Shown piece after piece: positions 12,626-25,065 of a DNA stretch of 64,000 nucleotides; the first letter of the stretch is position 1; each line of letters starts with the position of its first letter. Made by a program: the position numbers and the translations under genes. The DNA is taken from contig OENT01000586.1 in assembly GCA_900239685.1 (NCBI GenBank), positions 1 through 64,000 on the forward strand, written 5' to 3'. The notes beneath the pieces are model-generated. The model saw only the letters and a list, made by a program, of their open reading frames with translations, did no database searches and had not been told where the DNA came from. The stretch is from Rotaria macrura (taxonomy: Eukaryota > Rotifera > Eurotatoria > Philodinida > Philodinidae).

Positions 12626-14118
12626 TCAGGATCTTATTTTCCGTTTCTTAATTTTTGAAGACTTGTTTCTCGGATCATTTTTGTTTAGTATTAATTCTGA
12701 TGTATTTCCAATAGTTTGCTTTAATTTTTGTAAAATATTATTCATCAATATAGATAATGATTGATTATCTTTGTGTGTCGTAAGAATATCTGTCGTAGTA
12801 TTCGTCGATCGTTGAATAGATATCATTCTATTCATGAAATCAAATGATGCTCGATGATTGTATCGTCCTAATAATGTAGGAATAGTTGCATTAAGAATAA
12901 ATTGTATCCATGTTTGATCGAATTTTGCAATACTACCCAAAAAACTATGAGCCAATGCTTTTAAATCTGAAAGCAAATAAATATGTTCAGTATAGTCACC
13001 AAATAGATACGTACGTAAATGTTCTTCATTAGAATCTAATTCAGGCATAATAGCATGAATGTAAGTAGTGAAAATTTGATGAAATTTATTATAAGTTACA
13101 CATGAATTATCTAATGATGATAATGAAATGAACAGTTGACTAAGTCGATAAAGTTCAAATAATGTCAATGAATTAATGAGATCTTTTGGTGACTTATGAA
13201 AGATTTTCATACCAACATCAAGCATGAGTAAATCAGTTTGAGATAATCGATTCGATGTTGTATCCGTAATAGTATGTAGAAAGATTCTAGATGATTTCAA
13301 CTATTTAGCTAAATCAAGAGTATCAATTAAAAATCAAGAAGTTCGTACTCTAGAATCAATTTGATATGATCATGTAATTCATCAAAATAAAAACTAACAG
13401 GTGATTTTGATTTAATTCGAGTGTTTATATAATGTTCGAGATTGAACGTCGTTTGACTACCGACGGATTTTATCCATTCCTAGTCGTATCAAAGTTACTG
13501 ATAGAAGAAGAAAAAACAAACGACATTACATGAGTTTCAGTTACTTCTTCTGCTGATAGAAGTACTCTGAGATCTTCACATATGGGACAACTCCATCCTA
13601 AAAAAGATTCGATTCAATGAAAAACTATTGCTAACGTTATATATTATCATAACCAATTATATTCGTAGCATTTTTAATTAAATGATATGATTTTGTTCCT
13701 CCGATATCCTTCATACATTGTTGATGAAAAACTTTACCGCATATACGACATGGATAAAGTTGACCTTGATATTTATGACATATATGACAATTAATATCTA
13801 TTGTCGGTTGTTTTGTTACAAGAGATGGTATATCAATAGTTCTTATTGATATAGATCGATTCGTATTTTCAAATGAATCATTGTTTATCATATATGATTT
13901 TGTACATTCTACTAATGAAATAGTAAATTTTTCTTCAACAAATGATTGTTGAATAGTTTTTCCATGTTTCAAATCATTCCATGCACGAGTTGTATCATTG
14001 TACTCGATAGTAACCGATTGTTCTTTTGTTTTTATACTATGAAAAAAAATTTTCAATCTCTAAATAATAATAAATATACTCGCTCATCATCGTTAGTTTT
14101 AACTTGAGATTGATTCAT
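12626..14118 (-). CDS. PHF24-like protein with PHD finger and EF-hand-like region
   Basis: Exons 13654-about 14059, 13530-13597, 13399-13479 and 12626-13300 join in frame to about 409 residues, close to the roughly 400 residues of vertebrate PHF24 (KIAA1045). The zinc finger starts CHICHKYQGQLYPCRICGKV, continues FHQQCMKDIG and ends GWSCPICEDL across an intron, giving the Cys/His pattern of a PHD finger. A TTRAWNDLKHGK segment before it resembles the PHF24 N-terminal region. The large last exon resembles the helical EF-hand-like C-terminal half, ending in a lysine-rich tail. The 5' end is uncertain. An ATG at 14118 opens 13 codons (MNQSQVKTNDDER), but joining them to the next exon needs an implausible 20-nt intron, so a real first exon may lie elsewhere. 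The function in invertebrates is unknown. Vertebrate PHF24 is neuronal. Confidence 0.7.
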
Positions 14119-14124
14119 TGTGAA

Positions 14125-14910
14125 TATAACAGAAAATTTTAAATTTCTAAATTTTTTATTGTTTTCATTAGAAACAAATGAAAAGCGCCACCATTTCATC
14201 AATGTATTTGCTTCCCATATTATTTCTATAGTTCTTTTTAGTCAGAAGCCGAATCATCGATCATAGAATAAACACATGCTGCCTCTCAATACAGATCAAT
14301 GATTTAATGTATCATCCACAAAATTAAATAACCGATCGCTACATTGTGTTTCATTGAAATGAACATTTTTTCTAAAATTTTCATTTAAATTGAAATGCAT
14401 TATGTATAATATGGAAGAGATTTATTTCGTCATAGCTATTTGTCATCCTCTATTTCTTCGATGGTATGCGATAGTTGACTGTATAACGAATTAAAATGAG
14501 ATGGTTTAATTTATTTAAAATAACCTTCATTCACTCGATTTTATCAGAATCTACTCTGGAATAATTGTATAATACGTCAGCATTGGATTTATATCTTTAG
14601 ACACAAAAACCTTGTGAAGTAAATAAAATGTATAAATACATGATTACAAAGTATCGAACAAATGATTCTTTAACATATAGTTCTATTATATCAAACATTG
14701 AAAGTTAATATACTTGAATAAACCATTTCAACTTTCACTAGTCAAATAAATGCAAGATATATTCACATTTGAAGAATGACATATCAGTTGATTATCAATA
14801 TTTGATCACGTATTAATTCTGATCAATACATTAAAGATTTCTTTCGTTGCTGCTTATCTGAACAATATAAGAGAGAGAGAGAGAGAAAGAGAACTTACAA
14901 GGACAGTTAA
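14125..14910. other. Intergenic between PHF24-like and secreted peptide genes
   Basis: This is the divergent promoter region of the two flanking genes. It has no coding signal. A (GA)n microsatellite starts at about 14870. Confidence 0.4.
14869..14892. repeat. (GA)n microsatellite
   Basis: This is a run of GA dinucleotides, slightly interrupted at its right end, about 25 bases before the TATA box of the next gene. GA tracts can be GAGA-factor sites near promoters, but here it may be plain microsatellite. Confidence 0.7.
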
Positions 14911-14916
14911 AACATG

Positions 14917-14926
14917 TATATAAATA
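14917..14926 (+). promoter_or_regulatory. TATA box of the secreted peptide gene
   Basis: TATATAAATA lies 54 bases before the donor of a 5'UTR intron (14981-15029) and 114 bases before the start codon. The spacing is right for a core promoter. TATA promoters are typical of strongly regulated, secreted-product genes. Confidence 0.6.
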
Positions 14927-15039
14927 TCGGAATTGTGATCATTCATTATAGTACCGAAGAATTGATAAATTTCACTAAAGGTAAGTTCGTTTTGTTACAT
15001 AACATTCTATATGATTCTTAATTATACAGATAGATATAA

Positions 15040-15318
15040 ATGAAGATATTTGGCTCATTGTTTGTTTTTCTTCTTACTTTAATATTCTTGGCTTGTGAAG
15101 CAACACGAATACCAATCGAAAATGATAATGATTTGGAATTAACGGATATAGATGCAAGATCATTTTTGGCCAAGCCTGATGAAAAAGATTTTGAGAAACA
15201 AATGAATAATTTGGATTGTGTCTTTTGCAAATACAATATGATACCATGTTGTAAACCGAATCTATGTATTAGAAAACGTCTTCGACCAGATGAATGTTTA
15301 GAACTCAAGCCACGATAA
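15040..15318 (+). CDS. Small secreted cysteine-rich peptide precursor
   Basis: This single coding exon encodes 92 residues. Residues 1-22 (MKIFGSLFVFLLTLIFLACEA) form a clean signal peptide. An acidic propeptide of about 35 residues follows, then a basic C-terminal domain with six cysteines arranged C-x2-C-x6-CC-x4-C-x9-C (DCVFCKYNMIPCC, then KPNLCIRKRLRPDEC). The CC pair flanked by single cysteines resembles inhibitor-cystine-knot or conotoxin-like frameworks, but spacing alone does not prove the fold. The start is fixed by the signal peptide and by a 49-nt 5'UTR intron (GTAAGT to TACAG) ending 10 bases upstream. An AATAAA lies at 15464. The function is unknown: defence peptide, hormone-like factor and secretory-gland product are all open. 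Confidence 0.75.
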   Translation: MKIFGSLFVFLLTLIFLACEATRIPIENDNDLELTDIDARSFLAKPDEKDFEKQMNNLDCVFCKYNMIPCCKPNLCIRKRLRPDECLELKPR

Positions 15319-15463
15319 TAACGAGAAAAGAAAAACCTTAGATACTGACAAAGTTTTGTCGTAGATCTGTTTAATTTTATGTGATACTAGTATGAAGATA
15401 ATTATTTTAACATTTACACTTTTGTAAGAGTAAAAATAATTGTTATTGTGATTTCTCATGAGT

Positions 15464-15469
15464 AATAAA
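15464..15469 (+). terminator. Poly(A) signal of the secreted peptide gene
   Basis: AATAAA lies 145 bases past the stop codon, the only good signal in the 3' flank. Confidence 0.5.
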
Positions 15470-15479
15470 AAATTATGAA

Positions 15480-18400
15480 TCAGTTCTGTTCAATTTATTC
15501 GTTCTAATCGATATCATCCGAAGTCATTTCATAACTCTTAAACGATAAACGTCTGATACGTAATTGTTTTGAATTCACATAAAATAATGTGTGTTTGTAA
15601 GTAAACGAATGAAAAAATTTCAACACAATATTTCAACGATTGTATTAAAAAAATTTCAAAGTTACGGCTATGTATAAATAAAAAGCCTATGAATCTTACT
15701 CCAGAATTAAAGATTTTACAAAAAGAAAACAGACTCTTGTCATGGTGACATTCTAATGATCCTTGAATGAATTTCATGTTACAATGTCTTTAAAAACGGA
15801 TGTAATTAAACGAAGAATCAAAAGCATTATGTTATATTATTAGGAAAGGAAAATATGGACATAGCAAAATACAGATGATAAAGTCTATCGCAGAAGATCA
15901 AAAAGAAAGAAATTCTATGAGTGACAAGATCAAATATCAGACCATGCTATCGACTGATATTAATGTGATCTTGATGCAATGCAGTCACATATATACATGT
16001 ATATAAAATACATAAACATAATTTGTATAAAGGATGTTTAATTCAACTTCAGATCTCGTTGAAGTAATGCGACTTTCTTAAAGTGTTTTTGTTTTGATAG
16101 AGTGGACTAATATTTGTAACATGTACATTAGAAGCTTATTAGCAGAGACGCAAGTAACGATATGATCATTAGAGATTTAAAAATTGTGTCTCAAAAACAG
16201 TACGGATGAGTAAATGGTTATTATTCGATGGATCTTCCATAGCCGATGGTGACTTCTATTATTTGTTCAAACTGTTATCGACAACGGAAAAATCTACAAA
16301 CTCTTATTGACTGGTGGTCAAAACCATCAGCCAATATGTGAGGTGTTTGTGTGGTTGAGGGTTTCATTAGAGAGAAATTGACATTCACACTTTTCTCACC
16401 ATTATCACGATGAAAGAACGGATGACGATTACACTTAGCTATACATTTGTGTATTCATTTATTCAACGGCATTAAATGTACTTGGAGTACATAATGAGAA
16501 TCAAGTCAAATGCTCGGCATAGTAGTTTTAAATTCAAGAATTTCGTTACAAATCAGTAGTAGACACTTATCGAATTAGGTTGCCTGCTAAGGTACGATAA
16601 GGTATTTGTAAGAATTTTTCGTTTTCAAAGCTTCATCGCAGTTTTCAGATTAACGTTTGATGCATTAAATAGCATTGAAAACCAGTAGAAATATTCGAAA
16701 ACTTGATGTTTTGTTTCATGTAGTGAGCCATTCATTGTTTTGAATTTCAGAATGTAGTACAACCAACGATGTTTCATGGTACTCATCGATGTCTTATGTG
16801 TTTGAATAGTGTTCTATTCGTTTGCAACTCTGCTGAACTTGTGGTAAGTGCCGTTAACTGTGAAATGCACCATAATAGGATGGATGAAATAACAATAAAA
16901 CAGACCATCATGATATTAAATACTAACAGTGAGCATCTACATGAAAACGTATGATATTCGACACATCTATTCGGTACTATGGGGAAAATCTATATGATCC
17001 TGCCGGATAAAAAGAACCTGCCTGATCACTTTGACATAATACTGTGTATATTCTCGGCGTTATTATTCATTTATAACGGCTTTTTTTCGCTAGTGAATCA
17101 TCGTGCAATAAACAAATACCAATTTATGATGTCGTGACCCAATGCAGTGATTGAAAAGTGAATAGGAATTGTCAGTCTCTAGTTATTGGCATCTTTACCA
17201 AGGCAACAGGTGAAAACAACCTTTATTATATTATCCAAACACAGAATTGTGTTTTATTAGGGAGATTTCATCTGCACATAGTTGCAATCAAACATAAATT
17301 GAAAAAGCAACAATTGTCAAAGTTTCCAGTGCGTCGATGGTTTGGAATTCATTGTAAAGCGAATTACTTCATAACACGTCGAGAAATTAGCATTATAAAT
17401 TTTTCATAGAGCTTAATAGAAAACATGAAAAATCGTTTATTCTTCAATTTTAATTTCATGAAAATAATGACTAAGAAACATTCCAAGCTTTATTTTCGAT
17501 TATATCTTGTGAAATTCTGATACCATTTTAATCAAATAATTTCGTCATAAAGTATTCAGCAACATTATCGTTGTATGCATACATATTGATAATGAATCCT
17601 TGATTTCTTTTGTGAAAATGTTTCAAATAATTCCCTAGACAAAGCATTGAATTGGACATGTAGCATAGTGATATATGCTTTTCAAAATTAGTAGGCTGAG
17701 AGTCNCTGAGAAGAATAATTATGCAAAATATGTCAATCTGAAGGTTACGAGTGTGAGATTAAGTCTTGTTTTTAATAAAGTATGTAGTCGCATTGCATGC
17801 GTAACCACATCACTAGGAACCATCCACACCTTGGCAACTTTTAGTCTTAGCAATAATGTATTGAAAGACATACAATAACGTACACACAAGATTTACATCT
17901 AAGCACAACAATATTTGTTTTCAAACAAACATAACCTATGTACACCGTTCATAGTTTGCTAAAAAAACAGTTCAAATGTATTTCTGCACCATGTACATGA
18001 CGAAGCCAACGTGCTTTCATTGCAGAATTTTGTTACAAAACTGAGTTCTATGAAAGTTTTCTCGAATGGGCAACTAATATGTCTCAAATAGGATGAGAGA
18101 GAAATATTGCAGTTTATTCAGCTCGTACATTACTATGGACGTAAGTAGCAACACAATCCATAACTTTCGGAAGTAGAAGGTCTAACTCTAACTATCGATT
18201 TGATCAGCGACGTGACTTGCGCAAATACAAGATAAAATCACGTGTCAAAGGTTGATACGCAATAGATGGCAGTAGTTGATCAAGTAACACGTTGTGAAAA
18301 ATTTTCTTCAACTCTATCGCCATCCTTTTTGTTAATGCAAATATTTGCAAAGCTAAAATACACCCATATATATATACAGGTATAAATCATAAATGTGAAT

Positions 18401-18480
18401 GATGAATTGAGCAAGCCAATCATTTATCAACCTTTCAAATTCTTTGTTCATAGTTTTCCCGAAAAAGACAAGAAAGCGAA
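15480..18480. other. Gene-free stretch of 3 kb
   Basis: I see no convincing exon pair, repeat or RNA gene. Open frames at 16769-16954 and 17158-17409 have atypical composition and no supporting splice sites. An ambiguous base sits at 17705. The right end must contain the promoter of the PWWP gene. Confidence 0.4.
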
Positions 18481-18562
18481 TCAAATAAAATAACGTACAA
18501 TTATTGTATTCGCGCAATCAAATTGTATTCTTTTGGACAATTATTTCTTTCTCTCGTAAACA

Positions 18563-20413
18563 ATGGCTACTGAACAATCATCTCCAGGTAAACACGAGGT
18601 TCTATCCACAATTCCTCTCAATCTCACTTCAGAATCTCCAACACGAAAACGTCCACGTCGTTCAAAACAAGATCCACAGTTTATATTCGATAATTCAACT
18701 AATGATGACACAGAAACGGATACAACATCATCTAATACAAATAAACGTAGTCCGATCAAAAAGAAATTAAAATCTTTACGTTCTGTTGATTCTAATGATA
18801 CAAGTGCTGATTTATATGAACCAGGTGATATTGTTTGGTGCAAATTAGGTGGTTTTCCATGGTGGCCAGCATTGATTGTATGTTTGATATCGTTAAAAAG
18901 TGTGAATGAATTTTCTCTTTTTTTCCCGATTATTAGTATCGTTGTGATGCTGAAGGTGGCATACATACAAAAACATTGAGTATGTTCATTATCGTATACA
19001 AAGGAGACTAAATTAAGAATTTTATTTGCTGATCTTTTTCCAGATTCAAATAACAAACCCAAACGATTATTTTTCGTTTATTTCTATGGTAAATATCTCG
19101 AATACTCGTGGATATCGACTCGTTGGTTATTAAAATATGCTGGATTAAGTAGCTTTATTCAGCATGCTGAAGCAGCTGTACAACAGGTCTATTATTTATT
19201 GTTATATGGAACATTTCTACATGTTTTTCTTCAGGCTACAACAAAATCTGAACAACAAGAATTAGCCAATAGATTTCAATTGAAAGTTTCCATGAAGAAA
19301 CGTGTACAATGGTAATGAATTATTTTTTTTCAAATCTTAGCTCATGTCTTCTGTTGTCATACAAAATAAAACGAAGAGAAAATTTTATTATTGTAGGGAT
19401 GAAGCAATTGAATTAGCTGATCGTGCATTAACCATAACAAATGATGAAAGAATTGAAGAATTTAGTGATCTATTAAAAGAAGCGTCTGACCAATCAAAGA
19501 GTAATATTAAAATAGATTTCAATCAGTTCTTTCTATGTTGTAAATCGAACTGTATGTTAAAGGTGTACGTCGTCGTAAAGCATCTCTTGAAAAAAGTCAA
19601 ACTGAAGAAGAAGATGTAGGAACTAAACGACGAGTACGAAATTTATCGACGTCGTCTGTTATTTCTGCTCTTGGTGCTATCGATCAGGTAACTACAAGTG
19701 AGAAGTCTCCTGTGACACGTCACAAGTCGTCATCATCAAATCTGAATGATTCAGCAATATTGTCAGGAGATGAACTACTAATGAAAAAGAAACGTGGACG
19801 TAAACAAAAGTCAGACGTACACAATGATACCAATGATAATTCAATAGTAACATTTGTTTTTCATATTCTTACTTGAAACTATATGAGAAACTATTTTAGA
19901 GTACGACTACAAATGATAACCAACCGATGAAAACTCGAACAAAAGTTTTATCTCCTAATAAAAATCACACAGCTGTCGAGAAACCAACACGTAAAAGTCG
20001 TCGATCAGCAATAACAAACGGTAATGAGATCGAGTATGATTATCCAACATCATCCTCACCATCATCGAATCGTACTGATCAACAAGGATCGACAGCAGTA
20101 GTTCATCTTATTCAAGCAAATTATCCTCCATTGTCAAATTTTGAACAAAAACAAATTGTTGAANATAGATTATGTTTTAGTGATTGAAAATCATAATTAT
20201 CGAATTAATAATATCTCACCAGAATGGTTCTATGAATCAATACTATTAAAATATCCTTCTATTGTATTTAAATATCGTTCATGGTTTGAGCATGTTAAAA
20301 CTGATGACATACCAAACGGACTTGATATGATCAAGCTTAAACAATGGCAAATAGCTCTCATGCTTCATGCTCAAATAAAAGCTGAACAACAACAACAACA
20401 AAAACAAGAATAA
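18563..20413 (+). CDS. PWWP-domain protein resembling the MSH6 N-terminal region
   Basis: Seven exons (18563-18877, 18937-18979, 19044-19186, 19235-19311, 19397-19500, 19563-19846, 19900-20413) give about 492 residues. A disordered, nuclear-signal-rich start (RKRPRRSK) is followed at residues about 95-165 by a PWWP domain (DIVWCKLGGFPWWPAL, then LFFVYFYGKYLEYSWISTRW), a reader of methylated histone tails that also contacts DNA. The next helix (WDEAIELADRALTITNDER) resembles the segment after the PWWP domain in MSH6. Basic low-complexity sequence (KKKRGRKQKS, AT-hook-like) and an unfamiliar C-terminal block ending in a glutamine run complete it. No MutS domains follow, so it is not MSH6 itself. 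An N at 20164 breaks the frame in the last exon and behaves as one surplus base; without it both halves read through. Introns are 48-64 nt. It is probably a chromatin-associated protein. Confidence 0.8.
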
Positions 20414-20644
20414 AATCCGTGACATAAAAGTCAATGTTATTTGTAGAAAGAAAGAAAAAGTATACCTGTTTTTGAACTCGTAGAGTTCATCTGTTTTTTG
20501 TACAGAGACCCGTGAGACAAAAAAAACGTATGTCTTTTTTTTTGTTGTCAAATTTTTTTTTTCTTCTGTTGGTCAACCTTTCTCTGTAGAAATGATATGT
20601 TTGTTAAATGTAAAAACAGAACTGTGAGACTAGTTGGCTTTTGC

Positions 20645-20650
20645 AATAAA
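20645..20650 (+). terminator. Poly(A) signal of the PWWP gene
   Basis: AATAAA lies about 230 bases past the stop codon and is followed by a CAA repeat. Confidence 0.4.
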
Positions 20651-20869
20651 CAACAACAACAACAAATCTTTGAACAAGAGAAGAATTACAAAATACATGT
20701 AGAAAACATGATTGTCTTCAAGCCTTAGGCTTAGAAGTAAGATTCGAAAGAAAAAATTCGTTGTGAAAGAATAAAAAATTCTAAGAACAATTTATCAAAG
20801 AACTTCAGAGACATTTGAATTACACATGTTTTAGATTATTTTACACATCTTGCCACTACGTCTATTTTT

Positions 20870-20891
20870 AGAGAGAGAGAGAGAGAGAGAG
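20870..20891. repeat. (GA)n microsatellite
   Basis: This is an uninterrupted run of about 11 GA units in the PWWP-CPSF6 intergenic space. Confidence 0.8.
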
Positions 20892-20899
20892 CAAAAGAC

Positions 20900-22280
20900 T
20901 TTTGTTCTGTGTCGTTTATATCCAAATATGACAAAAGTACTGTGTTTATATGTGCCGAATGCGGTCTTTGAATAATGCATCCACACTCTTAACTCAAATG
21001 TAAGCGGAAGTCTGAGGAAAAAAGCAGCTTCCCATAATAGGAAAATAGAACTATTACTAGTATGGATATGATTTTGGTTCTAATTCATACTCGCAACCTT
21101 TATTGATTGCTTTATTGCATCGGAAACATATTAGTGAAAAGGAAACTAAATCGATTAGTTTTATGCAATCTGGTTCGCATTGTTCTGTTACTTGATAACA
21201 CAAGAGAAAACAGAAGAATCTTAATCTGCTTGTTTCCTTAATACGTATCTCATGAGATTAGATGTCTGGGTATTTGTTGATGTCAGAACCTCTGCTATTT
21301 TATATATTATGAAAACAGACTGTAGGGCTGTCTCTAGATAATACGATGTTGGTTCTTTAATAAAATTATTATCTTCGAAAATAGTATGTATATCTCAAAA
21401 GTACAATGCATCGAGTTCTGGCAAAGAGAGATAGCTCTGGAAATTCTAAAATTATTAAAATCATTTACTTTCAACTAGAGAATAGTCATATATAAATGTA
21501 TAGAGACGACATGTGATGTATGATAAATAAACTCAAAAGGAGCCGTAATTTTCGTATTAGAATGATTCATCAAATAGAAATACAAAATATTTAAGTATGA
21601 AAACTACATGGTAAGGTAAACCCACTTTTATACAATTAATAGTAGTGACGAAGAAACTTGGCCTTCACTACAAGATAATGGATTAGCGCAAGGTCTTGTC
21701 ATCTGCATCAGTTCTCGTGATTCCATGTAGAATCACGAAATATTGACACAATGGCATTGAATCCTATGTGACAAAGACACTGGGGCAATTAAGATTTAAT
21801 AAATGTCGAAGTATTGATAAGACAGCATTTTCATAGTTCCATCAAACCTTTGACTGAAACTGAGATATTAACGATCCAAAATATTAGGTTGGTTTTATTC
21901 TTTTTCTATAGAGATTGCTTCAGTGCCAGCATCTATAAGCGTACACACAAGTTGAGACATTCAGTGTATTACTATAGAGTGACATCTATCTAATTCTATT
22001 AATAATAAGTAAATTAGTACATATCGATATAATTTTGAAAATTCGTATTATCGAAAAGAACAAATATCGCAGCATATCATGCTAAGTTTCGATTGTCTAA
22101 AAAAATTTAGAGGTCGTACTCATGTTAAATGGGAACAAGAGAAAGAAAACACAACGAACAACATACTACGCTACGATAGCTGTATTTTTTATTTTTCTCT
22201 CCTGTATTTATTTATGCACTATGTTAGAAGAAAAGAACTGTTGTTAGTTTTCAGATTTTCATTTCAATAATAAAACACCA
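20900..22280. other. Intergenic before CPSF6
   Basis: The sequence is AT-rich with no coding or repeat signal that I can defend. It should contain the CPSF6 promoter. The genes on both sides run in the same direction. Confidence 0.4.
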
Positions 22281-24969
22281 ATGACTGATACAGAAGTAAC
22301 AATATCTGGTAATATTAATGGTGCGGGTGTTGATACAGAAATCGATTTATATGCTGATGTCGTTGAAAACGAACTTGAAACGGTATAACAGAAAAAGAAT
22401 GTTTTACTTTTATGGAAAATGCAATCATTATTTTCGTGTTCTTCTTCTAGGAAGCAGACGATCATTATGGCTTACAAAATGAACATCTTAAACATCTACA
22501 TCAAGATGCTGACTTATACGATGATGTAATTACAACGCAATCATCAGGAACAGATTTTACTGATATTACCAATACAGTGAATCATAATAATGCTAAAATG
22601 GATCTATCGTATGGATCTGGTACGAGTGGAAATTCTTCATCGAATCCTTTCGCTGGTAAACGAGTTTCACTTTATGTGGGCCAACTCACTTGGGTATGTA
22701 AAAATAATGATAAGTGAAAAGAAAACCAATGGATTTCTTTTTTATTTTTATCAGTGGACAACAGATGCTAATTTAGCAGATGCCATTCATGATGTAGGAA
22801 TAAATGATTTACTCGAAGTCAAGTTTCATGAAAATCGTGTTAATGGTCAATCAAAAGGGTAAATTTTTTTAGCATAGTGATAGTTCAATTCCATTCTCAT
22901 CTTTTTTTTATTGTTCTTTTATAGATTTGCTGTTGTGACTGTTGGTTCTGAAGCATCATCACGAACCATCTTAGAAAAAATACCAAAACGAGAAATTCAT
23001 GGACAAATGCCAACTGTTTTACCTTTTAATAAAAATTCATTAAGCTTTTTTGAAGGTGCTACTCGTAAAGATGCACCTATGGAGACCATGCCGCCTATGG
23101 GTGTACCACCGCGTAAGTGTTTATTTTCTTTTCAATAATCATTGAAAACATTCGCTCAATAATAATATCAACATTTTTAGTTCGTCCTATGATGCATCCA
23201 CCAATAGGTCTTCCATTACCGTTACCTCGTGGTAGTCATATGGATGGACCATATCGTTTTTCACATCAGGGACCTGTTATGTTATCTGGTGGACCAGGTG
23301 GTATGACTCGTCCACCAATGCAAATAGCTCTCGGTCAACGTGGCCCTGTACCTGGCGGTCAAATGATTCTTGGTCGAATGCCTGGTCCACATCCACCCGG
23401 TGTTCATCCACAATCTGTTATTGTTATGCAACAATCTCAACGACCTGGTATGCCTCCAGGTAATAGTGGACCTCCAATGATTCGACAACCTATTCGACCG
23501 GGAACATCAGGTGACTATACAATACAAACGACCTACTAATAAGCTTCTACATATTTATATATGATTGTTTGTTTGTTTTTGTCTTAGGCGTACCTGTATC
23601 TTCAAATTCAATGTCTGTCATGCCTGGTCAACATCCACCCGGTTATTATCAAGGTCAACCGATGCCTGGCCAAGGAGTATGTCATTTTTCGTTAACTAAT
23701 TATCTATCACAAAAACTATCTTCATTTGTAGGCTCCTCCACATGGTCTTTCTGTTCCTGGTCAACCACACGCTGCTGATCCCTACTTTCGTGGCGTTGAA
23801 AATCCATCAAACATGCTTCCTATTACTGAAGCTGAATTTCAAGAAATTATGGAACGTAATAAAAATGTGTCAAGTAGCGCCATTTCTCGAGCAGTTCAGG
23901 ATGCATCCGCCGGTATGTCAAACATCGAGAAAAATGTCGTAGCATCTCATTGTTCTTTCCGATATTAAACTGATAGTTTGGTTGCATTCGTAAAACTTTG
24001 TTCGAACTTTATTATAACTATCTGTTCAATGATAAAAACATATTCAGATGTCGAGTACCCAGAGTCATTTGACCAATTTGATTCTTACGAAAAATGTCTC
24101 TTCAGTCGTTAACAATAATGATTCCTAATGAGAATGTACCATATCTCAATGATTTCTAATGTCATCTAAACTACAGTGGTGATTGAGATTATTGTATAAA
24201 TATTAGAAGAAAAATGAAATCGAAATTATGACCAAGGTTCTTACTCAGAGAAATGGAAAAGGGATTCTACCCTTTGTATCTGCGAAGTTTGATATTGTTA
24301 TCAAATGTTTACAACTTCACAGTATCTTGCGACGGAAACATTATTTGACTGTCTGTAATAGATAATAGAGTAAAAACTGAGTCACAGTTCTTGATTTGTT
24401 CAGTCTTCTCTCTAATCTATTCTATAAGATCAGAGTTCATGATGGGTAAATGATTACTTAAAATTAAAATTTTTCCTATCTTACGCATATTCTTAACATA
24501 TCAGCTCACTATCATAAGGAAAGCAATTCTCGCATTTTCTGATGAACAGCGATTGCTGTCAAGAGTTTTATAATAGCATGATCTTTTCATTTATTTATTT
24601 TGTTTATTTTGATTGATTAGGTGATTTTGGCACAGCAATTGAAACATTAGTTACCGCCGTGTCGCTTATAAGACAATCAAAAATTGCTCATGACGATCGT
24701 TGTAAAATTCTAATAAGTTCGCTTCAAGATACTCTTAAAGGCATCGAAGATAAATCTTACGGACAAAGGTAAATGAGTTTATTTAATTTTTATGATTCCA
24801 TCAAATTGAGAATATCTATAGGACACGTCATCGAAGTCGTTCTGGATCACCACGTGAATCACGTAAGAAACACCGACATCGTACACGTAGTCCACGTGAT
24901 CGTAATGAATATCGACGTAGTAGTGAAGATTACGATGGCAAATATAGTCGTGATCATCGACGGCGATGA
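22281..24969 (+). CDS. CPSF6: Cleavage and polyadenylation specificity factor subunit 6
   Basis: CPSF6 is the large subunit of cleavage factor I (CFIm68). With CPSF5 it binds UGUA sites in pre-mRNA and guides poly(A) site choice in the nucleus. Nine exons (22281-22382, 22451-22693, 22755-22858, 22925-23112, 23181-23510, 23588-23676, 23732-23912, 24621-24768, 24822-24969) give 510 residues. They encode the acidic start (EIDLYADV and ADLYDDV repeats), an RRM ([20 protein letters not shown], then [19 protein letters not shown], then LPFNK), a proline/glycine/methionine-rich middle and the conserved C-terminal helix block ([20 protein letters not shown], then [10 protein letters not shown] and [13 protein letters not shown]). 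They end in an RS-like tail ([17 protein letters not shown]). All parts of the family are present. One intron (23913-24620) is about 708 nt, ten times the local norm. Confidence 0.95.
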
Positions 24970-25059
24970 AACGTTGTTTTGTTTTTTTTTCCATCATTTG
25001 TGAACAAAAAAAAAAGGAATCACAACGAACACAAAACATACAATCTGGTAAGCTGTTCA

Positions 25060-25065
25060 AATAAA
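25060..25065 (+). terminator. Poly(A) signal of CPSF6
   Basis: AATAAA lies 91 bases past the CPSF6 stop codon, within AT-rich 3' sequence. Confidence 0.45.

Noticed and set aside
18541-19062. Minus-strand open frame of 173 codons
   Set aside because: It is the complement of PWWP-gene exons; coding features (PWWP motif, splice sites) are all on the plus strand.
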